From contig NW_005178858.1 in assembly GCF_000350225.1 (NCBI RefSeq), positions 82,172 to 146,171 on the forward strand: a DNA stretch of 64,000 bases, written 5' to 3'. The notes beneath the pieces are model-generated. The model made no database searches, had not been told where the DNA came from, and saw nothing but the letters and a program-made list of their open reading frames with translations. The translations under genes and the position numbers were made by a program. Of the stretch, positions 1 to 10,400 are shown piece after piece. Each line of letters begins with the position of its first letter. Within the stretch, counting starts at the first letter, position 1. This DNA is from Chondrus crispus (Eukaryota > Rhodophyta > Florideophyceae > Gigartinales > Gigartinaceae).

Positions 1-451
1 AGCCGTCAAAGGGGCGCGACGAAATACATTGCTTCCCGTCTTCCCTGGGTCCCATTCTATGATTGCAGATACCTCGGCGACATCCTTGACTTGAAAAAGG
101 GAACCGCGTGAAGCTCACTCGTCTGAACAGACGTTTAGATTCAAAGTGTTGTTAGATGTACCGATCGACCGAATGGAATCTTATAGATATCTCTGCAGGT
201 TCGTTGAGGTCTTGCAAGACCTCCCAGAACACACTATAATTGCGCCTTTACAGCATGCAGGATCAGAGCACGTTGGCGCTTGGATCGGTACCGCGAAACC
301 GTCTCGCTGATTGCAAAATCGGTTTTCCTCATGTTAAAACACCCTCATGTTCAGTCCTCACCCTCATGAGGGTGAGGACTGAACATGAGGGTGTTTTAAG
401 GGAAACACGTCATGGATTGAGTGTGTGAAGTCATTGAACTTCGCCCTTGTA
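1..451. other. Left flank, no gene recognised
   Basis: No coding region or recognisable element is visible in this stretch on either strand. It contains the perfect palindrome at 334-399, listed separately. The TA at 450-451 is the target duplication of the Tigger element that follows. Confidence 0.5.
334..399. repeat. 66-bp perfect palindrome with TTAA at both ends
   Basis: The two 33-base arms pair perfectly around the centre between 366 and 367 (core CCCTCATGAGGG) with no spacer. The outermost bases on each side read TTAA and the next pair (333/400) does not match, so the symmetry stops exactly at the TTAA. It could extrude as a long hairpin. A head-to-head pair of short transposon ends or a minimal TTAA-type MITE are possible origins; neither can be shown here. 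Confidence 0.9.
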
Positions 452-2515
452 CAGTAATCCGTCATTTCAAGGAACGTCTTGGTGGACAAACGCTTGTTCC
501 TTCTGGCCAGGGGTTCCTTACAAAGAGGAGCCCATTTTTACTTCTGAAAATAGCTATCGATACTGGTTTGATGCATTCTATCAGCCTTCCTACGTCTTTG
601 AGCGGATAATAAACAACGTAAATCGCGCTGCAGCCTCAAATTGAGCACTGGTTGCATTTCACTGATTCTTAGAGCTGTTCTGATTGCCCTTTCTGCCTCA
701 TTGACAGATATTGCGCAGTCGTCGGCGTCCACATCTTTCCCTTCACTCTCACTTTCTGAATCCCGTCCATGCGCCTCTACTACAGCTGATGCCATTGTAA
801 AATCAGTGACGTTCTCGTGAACTTCAACGTCGTCCGAGTTCAGGATATTTTCTATCGACATCTGTGTACACGTTGGGACTAAATTATTGATTACACTCCC
901 TAGCTCTGCATTCTCTGCCGTTTCTATATCTGTTCCGGCTTGATTCTGTACCTCATCACTGGTATGCGTGTGCAGCAATCCAGCTCAATCCCGACAATGC
1001 GCGATCACCGTTCCCGGTATCTCTTCCCAACGGCCTTCAGACACTTCAATGCAGTCAACTGATTAATATGGTAAATATTTGCATTACCCTCCTCTAAAAC
1101 ACCAAGAGCTCGACTATACTGTACTGTACGATATTTTCGCTTTAGACTTGCGATTATCTCAGCGTCCATACGTTGCAATTTGGTGGTTGTGCTTGGTGGT
1201 AAAAACCGAACATCCACAGCAGAGAGATGAGGAAGACACTGACTTGACCCATGTCCTGAAAAGTTATCCAACAACAACAGCACTTTTCTACCGGGCGTCT
1301 GCTCAACGAAAGCTTCAAATCGAAGCAGACATTCGAAAAATAGCGAAGTATCATCCATGCCTTTTTGTTTGCCCAGTAGTCAAACCCCAATTCCGAACCA
1401 CACTTGCGACGAAAGCATCGCGGCCGAAGAACATTTCCAATAATCATCAACGGAAACTTCTGCGATCCACTTGCATTTGCACACACCAACAACGTCAGCC
1501 TTATTTTGTCCTTTTTCCGCCCTTGCAGAAGGGCATTCGATATAGTTCTGTCAGGTGGCATGCGATAGTTGATGACGGTTTCATCAGCCTTAAATATGTC
1601 TTCTCTGTGGTAGTCCTTACAGATTTGTCGGAGCATTGGCAGTTGCCAGACATGACATGTCTGCATCACCTAATTCTCCGTGCATTTATCTTGATTTCTA
1701 GTTCCAACGCTGCTGAAATCTCCACAACCATCCTCTTGTGAACTTCATCTCAATCTGACTAGCACCTGGCAATAAAGCATTAACTTCGGATCGGAGTCGT
1801 TTGCCTTTTTCGCATATCATTTCTCCTGTTACATATATTTGTGCATAGTAATCGTCATTGATCCATTGGGTCAGCTGTTCCTCAATTGCCGGCTGCGCTC
1901 CACGGCGTCGACGCTTGCAATCATTTTCCGGTAGATTTGCGACATTCGCCAAATTCTGTAAACGAGAGAGGGCAGGTTTGGAGGGTGTAAAAGGTAGTTT
2001 GAACTGCTGTATGGCCAACGCAATTGCATCAAGCCGAACTGTCTGAAAGGCACGTTTGCGTCTGAAATTTTCTTTCCTAATGGCAAGCTTTTGCTTGTTG
2101 GTCAGAAAATGTCTGGTCATTTGTGAGTGAAGGGAAGAGGTGGGAGAGAATTGGAGGAGCAGGCCGAAGTTTAAGTCCAACAGACGTTGCTGCAATTGAG
2201 ACGGTGATGGGGGCTGCGATTCTCGGACGTTACACTTCTCCATAATTTAGAGTGCCTGCTGTATGTGTTTGAATGCACTGAACTAGATTTCCGGTAAAGT
2301 ATCGGAACACCGTTCCTTGTGGATAATGTTTGGCCCATAAATTACCCCATTTCAGGGGTTTTTATGATTTGTTCTTTTCGTCTTTTCCGTGTGGCGAGGG
2401 AGAAAGGAACGGTCAGTTGAGGCAGGATTCCACGTTACGAAGATGGGAAACATATGCTTGTTCCCTGTGGCGAGGGATTTCTTATATTGTAGTTCCCTAA
2501 AACGAGGGATTATTG
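452..2515 (-). mobile_element. pogo/Tigger-type DNA transposon, full length but dead
   Basis: The element is about 2.06 kb. Its ends are imperfect inverted repeats: the left end begins CAGTAATCCGTC and the right end, read inward, begins CAATAATCCCTC, with matches continuing for roughly 25 bases. Each end is flanked by TA (450-451 and 2516-2517), the duplication expected for Tc1/mariner/pogo elements. The transposase inside runs on the minus strand and is broken by several frameshifts. Its boundaries are well supported; its autonomous relatives are not in this window. Confidence 0.85.
538..2243 (-). pseudogene. Tigger/pogo transposase, frameshifted
   Basis: Four overlapping minus-strand pieces in different frames give the usual order of a pogo-family transposase. 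The N-terminal piece (2243-1698) holds the helix-turn-helix and CENP-B-type DNA-binding region. The next (1669-1154) has the first catalytic Asp in a KADETVINYRMPP context. A third (1358-1005) has the second Asp in LLLLDNFSGHG and the third in RMDAEIIASLKRKY. The tail (978-538) is acidic and ends in a short QTSIDSYFQK-like motif. All three catalytic Asp residues survive, but at least three frameshifts separate the pieces, so no active protein can be made. The ATG at 2243 is the first in-frame start. Confidence 0.85.
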
Positions 2516-2570
2516 TACTCTTATAGTACTGGAGGCTCCCCAGTAGTTCTTGGATTTATATGAGTAATCA
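2515..2570 (+). repeat. Dispersed repeat, copy 1 (partner at 43059-43120)
   Basis: Both copies contain GTACTC, then TATAGTA, then GGAGGCTCCCCA, then AGTTCT and TTATAT in the same order with small gaps. Both lie just outside the right TA of a Tigger element. It may be a preferred target or the end of another unrecognised repeat family. Confidence 0.5.
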
Positions 2571-3207
2571 TAAATATATGGTCCATGAATTGGATAAAGG
2601 GGCTCCATGGCGCATTCGTAGGTGGGTGTCATACGTAGTAACATGACAAGTATCTCACACCCTGGAATTAGTATCTGTCATTAACAGTTCAAACTTGGTC
2701 GATACGCAACACGCGGCTGTAAGGACGCACGTCATCGTAACAAATGCCCCCATGGACAGTGCTTATAAGGCTGCGAATCTGGTTCATCAGCGCTAACTCT
2801 TGTTACCCAATTCGTCGCTTGTTTACCACCTCCCACCCCACAGCAAGCTTGCCCAGTCACGAGTCGCCAACCAATTTTTTTCTCATAAGTCTATCAATAA
2901 CTACTGTTAGAATTCCGAGGCAGTAGTTCCTAGTTGGGAATTTGTCATGCCCATTACAGATGTTACGCCATGAAAATTCCGGAAAGCATCCGGAAACATA
3001 CTGCAAGTAGGCTTACAGTATTGCAGATTTCTGGAACTCACTGTGTGCGATTTTACGGAAATCGGACGCGGTAATGAAGCCGAAACTGAAATGGCATCGC
3101 ACACACGTGTGACAGAAGGGCGCCAAACGAATGCGCAGTGCTCTCAAACATGAAGTGCCACTAGTCCTCAACAGCTCCCACCCCCGTCTTCAACCAGCAA
3201 CTTCGCC
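2516..3207. other. Intergenic, no gene recognised
   Basis: No supported gene is seen. The first about 55 bases (2515-2570) resemble 43059-43120 on the same strand and are listed as a repeat. The remainder shows only short open frames without recognisable domains. Confidence 0.4.
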
Positions 3208-4021
3208 ATGGCAAGTGTTACACCCCTCAGTCCTGATTCTTCCACTCCGAGGCAGGATCTCATCCCGCTCTTACCTATTGAACAAAACACACTTGGCTCT
3301 GAGCCTCACTCAGGACTCTCTGGAGAGTCGCGACCTGGTCGCCGCCCCAAATTTACCCCTCATGACGATCTGGTCCTAGTGCGGGAGATAGCTGCGGCCA
3401 AAGCCCATGTAGAACTAAATGGAACTACCAAGAAACGCTTCGAAACTGCAGCCAAAAAGGCCAAAGCCATTAAGCGCTTGTCCTGTCCTGATACGTGGAA
3501 ATGTATACAGGACAGGTACAAGCGCGTTCAAGGGCGCTTCGATGATCATGACAGAGTAGATGCTTGGATGAGTGGAGTAGATGGACAGCTTGGAGAAATG
3601 GAAGAGCCCCTCAGCTCCATTCGCGAAGCACGTCAAGACATGTCGGAAAGTAAAAGTGCATCAAAAAGCCGCCCAGAAGCGAGAGGCTGAAAAAGAGCGC
3701 CTTGGAGCGATCGTACGCGTACGGGCGATGTCCAGAGCTCAACCTAGTAGTACGCCTGAGGCGGATCTTTCTACTACAGAAGCAGATAGCTGTCAGGGAG
3801 CGAGCCCCTCGAAAAAGCGTGGTGAGAAACGCACTCATACCGAGGCGTTTCGAAGTCCATTTGGGGACGATATCGCCGCACTGACAGTGGCCTTAAGGAG
3901 AAGCGACGAAGGAAGCTTTGCCCTAGAAGAGCGTCGCTTTCAATGCGAGTTAGAAAAGCGGAACATGGACAGGGCAGAGCGCCGCGTCAAACATGAGGAG
4001 GCAAACCAACTGCAGATATAA
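3208..4021 (+). pseudogene. Myb/SANT-like DNA-binding ORF, one frameshift
   Basis: An ATG at 3208 opens a frame encoding a basic GRRPKFTPHDDLVLVREI block (about residues 46-63) followed by helices with conserved Trp (TWKCIQDRY, then VDAWMSG). This is the pattern of Myb/SANT or MADF-like trihelix domains found in accessory ORFs of Harbinger-type elements and in related host factors. The frame ends at 3690, but the natural continuation, a charged helical segment rich in Lys, Glu and Arg, runs in the next frame to 4021. The switch falls at a five-A run (3663-3667), where one A too many explains it. No transposase is adjacent, so I cannot say whether it is an orphan Harbinger ORF or a decayed host gene. 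Confidence 0.55.
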
Positions 4022-4194
4022 AAATTCAAGATCATGATGGAAGCCTTTAACACGCGATTCGCGAGAGAAGGGGTACAAAATATACCTGATTTTGGACAAT
4101 CCTGCACCATGGACAAATTGCGGCCACACAGTACCCGCCCATATTGTACATCACTAGAAAGCTCTTTTCATCCCAATGGGCAATCGGGATGAAA

Positions 4195-4245
4195 TTGTAG
4201 TATCGTTTAAATAGGCGCAATGCGCCTACATAAACGATACCACAA
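4195..4245. repeat. Imperfect inverted repeat
   Basis: The arms centre on GGCGCAATGCGCC. The outer block GTATCGTTTA (4200-4209) pairs perfectly with TAAACGATAC (4231-4240), and pairing extends outward with one mismatch. The predicted stem is about 20 bp with a 2-base bulge pair and a 3-base loop. There is no T-run after it on either strand, so I do not call it a terminator. Confidence 0.7.
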
Positions 4246-4440
4246 TAGCGTGCACATATTTTGATAAACGTAAGGCTAAATTTCACGCTTAACGGCAGAA
4301 GGGCCGTCGATAAAAGTGTCCGAGATTAATGATTTAATGACACGTGTGACACCAGCGCAGCACTATCCATGAAATGTTCCCTCAAGTCTAGGCATTTGGA
4401 AGTGATGCTACTGACTTGCTATATTGCCGTCTCTTCGTCT

Positions 4441-4517
4441 TCAGGCCAGAGATCTTGAACAGACGGAGGCTTTAGACGGAAAGTCTGCGCGAAGAGCCCC
4501 CTCATCCAGCTCCAGAG
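4441..4517 (-). pseudogene. C-terminal end of transposon-type gene split by element 1
   Basis: Read on the minus strand, the sequence just left of element 1 continues the frame that enters from 19623 once the element and one CAGAG copy are removed. The joined frame reads through the junction (LLLEAL then ELDEGALRADFPSK) and stops about 24 codons later. This is the last part of the decayed gene described at 19623-23306, and it fixes the insertion site independently of the LTR alignment. Confidence 0.7.
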
Positions 4518-5563
4518 TGTAGTGCAATGTGCCTGGCAGGCCGCGAACACAGTCCGACGGTCAAACAAAAAGACGAAAAACAACAACAGCAACAACCACT
4601 GCCGATGGCACGCGCTACGGAGCGTTCGAGACTCCCTTTTTACTTGTGTGGGCTTGCGGCCCACGGTAGCTCAACTCCGACGGGGGGGTTAAGGAAAGAT
4701 GCCCGGCCCGGGAGGAAAATGGTGGTAGAGACTTGTGAAGACTTGAGTGCTCGACGAGTGCGGGTTGGGCTTGTCTACGAGAATGTAACCGCGGTTCGCT
4801 GGGTTGTAAGGCCAATGCCCGACGAGCGTCTTCAGCACCTTGTGTATAATTCAAGGTCTTCGACGGGGGCTTGCTCAGCACTACCCGACGGGATCGTAAT
4901 TGTGTAGCAGCGCTACGACCGACGTGTTGCCCGATGGCTAAAAGCACCCTCACCAGCGCGATCGCAATCGCGGTAGGTGGTACCAACTCTGTCTTATACA
5001 GCAAGACCTTCGACGGAGGCGTCGTTGCAACAGCCTTCCGACGGAACTTGAAACAGTAGCAGCGCTACACAGCGTGTTGCCCGATGGCTAAAACACCTAC
5101 ACCGGATCGGTCGCAACCGACTCCAATGGAACCAACACAATTCAGGGAAAAATAGAGATAGAAGTAGAAAAGAATAGAGAAAATAAAGGAAAAAGAAAAA
5201 GGGAACCCCCGAGCGCAAAGGATAACGTAATCTGTGGTAAAAGGGAGCGTCTTGAGAAAGACGGACTTCGACCAAGGCGATATTCAACTCTGGCAACTCG
5301 GGTTACCTTTACTGACTTGGTCGTCAGAGGGCTAAGGTATATATCGCCCCGCCGGAGCCAGTACGGTAGCTCGCAGCGCTAGATCCTAGATCTAATCTAG
5401 TGTCAGCAAAATTAATGCCAACTAATTAACTAAATAAAATAAAACAATTAAAAATTAAAACTGTGCAATTATTCACACGTGTGTCCTCCAACCCGGACTA
5501 CTTTTCATATCCAAATATTTTCCTTTCTTTTCACCCCCCTTTTCAAGTGCGTATTGCACTACA
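4518..5563 (-). repeat. Element 1 3' LTR (1046 bp)
   Basis: This LTR is nearly identical to 18572-19617. It contains an internal imperfect direct repeat of about 40 bp around 4907-4950 and 5058-5098 (both with GTGTTGCCCGATGGCTAAAA) and an A-rich purine stretch near 5150-5215. A TATATAT at 5338-5344 could serve transcription in either direction; on the plus strand it lies about 325 bp before the start of the antisense ORF. Confidence 0.95.
5338..5344 (+). promoter_or_regulatory. TATA-like motif in LTR, possible antisense promoter
   Basis: The motif TATATAT lies in the 3' LTR upstream of the plus-strand ORF at 5670. It is near-palindromic, so it could equally drive the minus-strand genomic transcript when present in the 5' LTR (copy near 19392-19398). 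No initiator element can be assigned. Confidence 0.3.
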
Positions 5564-5577
5564 TATCCCCCTTCTGA
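5564..5577 (-). other. Polypurine tract of element 1
   Basis: Read on the minus strand, the bases directly before the 3' LTR are CAGAAGGGGGATA, then TGTAGTGC of the LTR. A purine-rich run at exactly this place is the plus-strand primer site expected for LTR retrotransposons and supports the minus orientation. Confidence 0.75.
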
Positions 5578-5669
5578 GCGTCCTTGCACATCGGCTACAC
5601 TCCTTGATCTCCAACTCCTTCTTCTCTTCTCGACCCCCTACTTTTCCATTCCTGGCCGACGGTCTCCGC

Positions 5670-7400
5670 ATGAGCAAGGACAAGACGAATCCCACGTGTC
5701 CTCCACCTCCTGAGCTCTCGGGCGAAAATACTGCCCGTCGACGCACCGGTGTCGGCTTTGCGAACAAGTCTCGTGCTTCCGTGGACCTCCTTCCTATACC
5801 CCGACGCCCCCCTGATTCGGACGTCTCCGACCCGGCCTTTCATCCAGGTTATCATCCCTGTTGGGTAGCCCGCCACTACCCCTCGCTCGAAGAGCTACAG
5901 GACAAAATCATGCACGAATATCCTTCCTTATTTTCCTCGACCCAATGGTTCTCCTCCGTGGGTATTCGCGACGTTTCCAAAATCGAACACCAATTCGCCG
6001 ACGACGCGGGCATGCTTCTCGGTAATCTCCCGGTGCTTGCCATCCGCTCCTTTGACTGGCGAACCCGTATAGCAGTTCCGACTTCCATCCTACGTCATCC
6101 TCCCCCACGGGGTCGCCCCACTCCCTCTCTGCGATTTATGGAGGCCGTATTCGCTCGACTTGCCATCCCCATTTCCGACACCCTCATACCCTCGTCATAC
6201 GGTTGCGACACTTGGCGTTGTCGTACAGAGGGCGAACGCCTCTACTTACACAATCTCATTGATATCACCTTTGGTAACCCTGCCGCCGAGGCCGATCGCC
6301 TGTGGCGAAACCGACATACTGTCACATCCGATGCCATCTTCTGGACCGAACCCATTATCCCTTCGAATTTCCGTCATTTAAAACGCGGGGGTATTTTCTT
6401 TTTCAGAACACAGTGCGTTTTGAACGGCGTATTCGGTCTGATACGGGGTACTTCATCGGCTACCAAATGGTAGAGGCGCGCGAGATTTCCCGTCAGCATT
6501 ATGCAGGTCGTTACCAGCGCATCCCCTCATGGTGGAGCCAGTACGAGGTGAGTCAAGGCTTTTGGGCCGAAATGGGACCCATACTCACGTACTATGGCAG
6601 CTACCTGCAGGATCCGCAACACGGGTTATGGGTGGTCTTCCTCACAGAGTGGTGCGTCAAAGTAGCTGCGACCCTCTTGTGGGAGACCTATGATTGCTGG
6701 CGCCTGTGGCACCTCCCCGCGAAGCTGATAGCACAAATGCGTCTATTGGACTTCTCTGTCCCTCTGGGTGGCTCTGATTTCAATCGCGAAATACGCTCCC
6801 TCCTTGATACGATCGAGGGCGTGGATTGGGACTGTGTCCCTCCGCAAAACTCCTCTCGATCCTTCAATCGCCAACGTCCCTCTTTCTCCCCTGGTCGAAA
6901 CCACCCAGCCGCGGGCGACTTCGTGTGGTTCAACCCCGGGTCGTCGACTCTCTGCTCAGCGTGGGAAGCTCAAACGAGCCGTCGATTCGGAAACCAAACA
7001 CCGGTTCCCGACGTCACCCCCATCGTCACATCTGACGCCCGGGAGCTTCAGGTATGCTCCCGTCCTTCCTCTCCAATTCCTCCTCGATCGGCTGTCCCTG
7101 CTTCCCCGCGCGCAGCCCTGGCCTCTCTATTCTCGTCAAAGACGCCCTCAGCTGTCGAAATTCCCTCGGCAGGCCACACCGAAGCATTGTCGGTGAGGGA
7201 AGTGATATCTCCCCCCCCCCCGTCTCCAACAATTTCCAAAAAATACCCACGACGTCACGAGCGTATACTGTGCCTTGCTCCGTGCTCACGGTGTTGGGGG
7301 AGAGGCTCTGCAAGGAGCCTCGATTGACGACCTGCGAGTTTTAGCTCGCCTCGTGTCATCACTTCCAAAGGGCAAATCCATTGGCAACCCTCCCGTCTGA
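5670..7400 (+). pseudogene. Antisense ORF A of element 1, two frame slips
   Basis: A plus-strand ORF starts 107 bp inside the 3' LTR (ATG 5670) and runs against gag-pol. The first frame runs to about 6390. A one-base loss near the G5 run (6387-6391) moves the reading to the frame that contains IPSWWSQYE and LTEWCVKVAATLL. A C11 run (7211-7221) moves it again, to a helical tail ending at 7400 (about 577 codons in all). It is homologous to antisense ORF B of element 2: both have Y-x-x-I/L-P-x-x-W-S, then L-T/S-E-W, then a block of about 40 residues with LxAxLI, F and LL ending EGV/MDW, then DFVWF/DFAWF. No known domain, signal peptide or clear membrane anchor is seen. The open frame begins inside the LTR, but the first ATG after it is the best start. 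Function unknown. Confidence 0.7.
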
Positions 7401-10400
7401 GCTGACGGGCGCGACACTTCCCTCGTGATAGCTTGTCGCATCTCTATCCTGCCTGCGTGACGCTGAATTTGCGACCTCGTTATGTCGCCTTTGATCCGTA
7501 AATTGAATTTTCCTGCGTGCTCCTTCGTCCCTTCGTTTCCTCCTCTTTTTCTCAGTTATACCCACCCCGTCATAATCACGGTGGCACCCTTATACCTCCT
7601 TCCTCCTTCTCTTCACCTCGCTACTTCCTCCTCTTTTTCTCTCTTTTTTTGTATACGCCCCGTCGCCGCGGTCGCATCTTCCTCTTTCCACTTTGCTTCT
7701 CTTTTCCTCATTACTGTCTCCCTTCTCTTATCCCTTTTCCGTGCACCTCTGCTACTGCAGTTGCACATCCCCTTTTACCTTCTCTTTTCCTTGCACAACC
7801 CACCTTCTGCCATCGTGTTGCACATCTCCTTTTTCCACCTCCTTGCTTTCACTTTCCCACCTCTCCGAGTCTGTCCTCGTCTCGTACTGTGTTCCTCCCT
7901 TGGGGACTAATTTATCTCTCCGGATCACCTCATCGACCGGCTGGGATACACGTTGTACCTTTCAGGCTGAAAAAAATTAAATTGTCGCAGCGGCGTGGAT
8001 GATCGGTCAGACTGTGACACTCGAGAATGTGAGCAGAGGTCTTCATTTTGCTCCCATTGTGCGTCTCCATTTAGCTCTTTCGCCGACAGCTGCGCGATCG
8101 ACTGTAATTCTCTTTTCTTTCAATTCTTCAGGCTCCTCGAGGCGATTTTCGCTATCGCAGCGGGATGGCTGTCGCCATCGTCGAGGTTGCCGTTCGTGTC
8201 GAGTCAATACGAAATCGCGTTCGTAATTTTGCCGGTGATTTCGTTTTCGAGATTTCTCGATGGGGTCGCGGGCGAAGGTGTCTTTGAGGCGTAGGATGCA
8301 TGTGGATCGTCGTCTTCGATCTGCGTCGAACCCCCGATGGGGCCCCTGCAACATTCGTTGCGCTGTCACCTCCCAAACTGCCAAATCAACCTCCTTTTAA
8401 ATTTGGTTACAGTTCCCTCGCGTCACCAGGAACACTGGGTGCTGTTCCCCTTCGCACGTTCCCAGAACACGTAGAGTCCCTACAAAGGGATGCAATTTCG
8501 GTGTTTCGCACGTGTGCTTTTGTACCAAGAAGCGCATAATCCTGTCAGTGTGAGTACTTGTTCTTTAGGATGGGGGATGTGCGGTCTTGACGATGTCCAC
8601 GATCAGTTTCCCGATACCGGTCGTAAGGTGTCCTTGTTCTTGCCAAGATGACTTCGGGTCTGCCTCCATCGCTTGTAAATTAGAAGTGAAAAATCCGCGG
8701 TTTGTCAAAGCCGTAAAAACAGAGCTCTGCACGTGGTCCACAAAAAAACGATCGTTGACTCTTAACTTGGCGAATCTCGCGGCGTCTCTCCTGACGGGAG
8801 CGTCATAGAAGGGAAACCTCTTTGGTAGTTACGCTTGACCCTCGTCGAGAGGCGGGGCCGTTTCCCCGATGACGGGGAAGTAAGCCTGGTGTTTAACTTC
8901 CTCCATAACTCCGCTTGCATCCACCAAAAATTGACGTTCCTGTCAAGCGTCACGAGACACCTTCGTCGCCCGTGTCGGGTTCGCGTTCCCGTATAATATT
9001 AAAAAGCGACGTCCCCTACAGATCCTCTTTTCAGAGCGACGTCCAGCTCGAAATGTGCTTCAATGGCCTGAGATGGGTGTGTGAGGTCACTCACATTGCG
9101 GTTGAAATATTTTCTTCTTTCAACACGGTACCGCACTGTCCCGTGGACGACGTCCATAGATGAGGGACGCAACTACCGGGTGTGTCGTTCTAGCGCAGTT
9201 TGGTCGTCCGAGATCGTTGCTCGGTGTCGTTGCTCCGCGTAACCCCTCCTTTGCAGTGAACAAGTGATGTCAAAAATTAATTGTGGGTCATCGCCTTCGA
9301 CGTACTCGACCCTTCTGGTCGAGCACATTCATCCGAACCGTCAACACGCTTGAGTCCTACTGTAGAGTCTCTACGATATAGGCCGACGGCCTCACTTCGA
9401 CCTCTTCCTGGAATGACACACAGACCTCGTGGAATTTTTCTTGAGTTTCCTTTTCCACCTTCCGTGTTGATACGGCGTATAGAAAACGCCGTGGGCTCGT
9501 CACTGAGTCCTTCTGGTGTTGGAATCTCAATTCGTTCCGTTCATCACAGCTGATCGTGCTTTGGACGACAGTCCGGCGACCCTTTTGGTTGTCCTAGTCT
9601 TGTGCGTCGACGTTGCTGCGCGGGGATGTATTCCGCCTTCACAAAGAAAAAAAGTAAACAGGCAAACCAACGTAGAGCAAAAAAAGGAAAAACAGACAGC
9701 TAGAAAGGAAGTCAAAGAGCAGGAAAGAACAGGAAAGAACGGGAGAGAAAATTGCCATTGTGGGTCACTCGGGGTAAAAACAAGGACGTGAGCTTGGCGA
9801 CGTCAGTCGCTAACGTCAGTCGCTACAAGCAACAGACAGATTGTCCGTCACAAGCTCGTCAAGCGACACTGTCTTCTCCGTTGGATTCGTCCTTCCCACA
9901 ATGTTCCTCCTGGACGTCCTCGGAGGAAGAAGGCGCGAGGCTCTCGATCCTCTCATGAATAAATAATTAACGTTCCGCGATTCACACGTGGGGAAATCCT
10001 CCCGCTCGCGGGGCGTCGATTCCTTAGTCTCTCGATCGTAGTCAGCGCCTTTGAAACGGGGTCGACGACGTCGTCGTTCGGTGTTGTGGTCGGCGTCGCG
10101 CGCGGGGGTTTGTAACGGTGCTGCCGGACGGTCTCGGATACTCGTGCCTTTGGCTATAGCAAGCGACACCCCGTGCTCGTATGACCGACAAGTTCCGTAC
10201 CTTCCCTTATTTTTGATTAAAATTTCGAAGACTGACCAGTGTTCAATTTTCGATTTTCTCCGCCCGTCCAGCAGCTCCCTGCCGGCATCCCCATTTTTTT
10301 GATTAAATCATGCCCCACGAGGGCGTGTCACTGATCCAAGCGTCCCTTCACGTGCGCGCGGCGGCAGCGCGTGATGGCATCCAAGGAGGTGTATTACCTC

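Noticed and set aside
1079..1741. 220-codon plus-strand frame in the first Tigger element
   Set aside because: Lies opposite transposase motifs with intact catalytic residues on the minus strand.
6387..6404. Possible intron 3' end (TTTCTTTTTCAG) at the frame change in antisense ORF A
   Set aside because: No good GT donor with matching phase was seen upstream, and a one-base slip in the G5 run explains the change more simply.
7482..8002. Ser/Leu/Phe-rich plus-strand frames in the element 1 spacer
   Set aside because: Produced by the CT-rich tract; hydrophobic by composition, with no start context or homologue.
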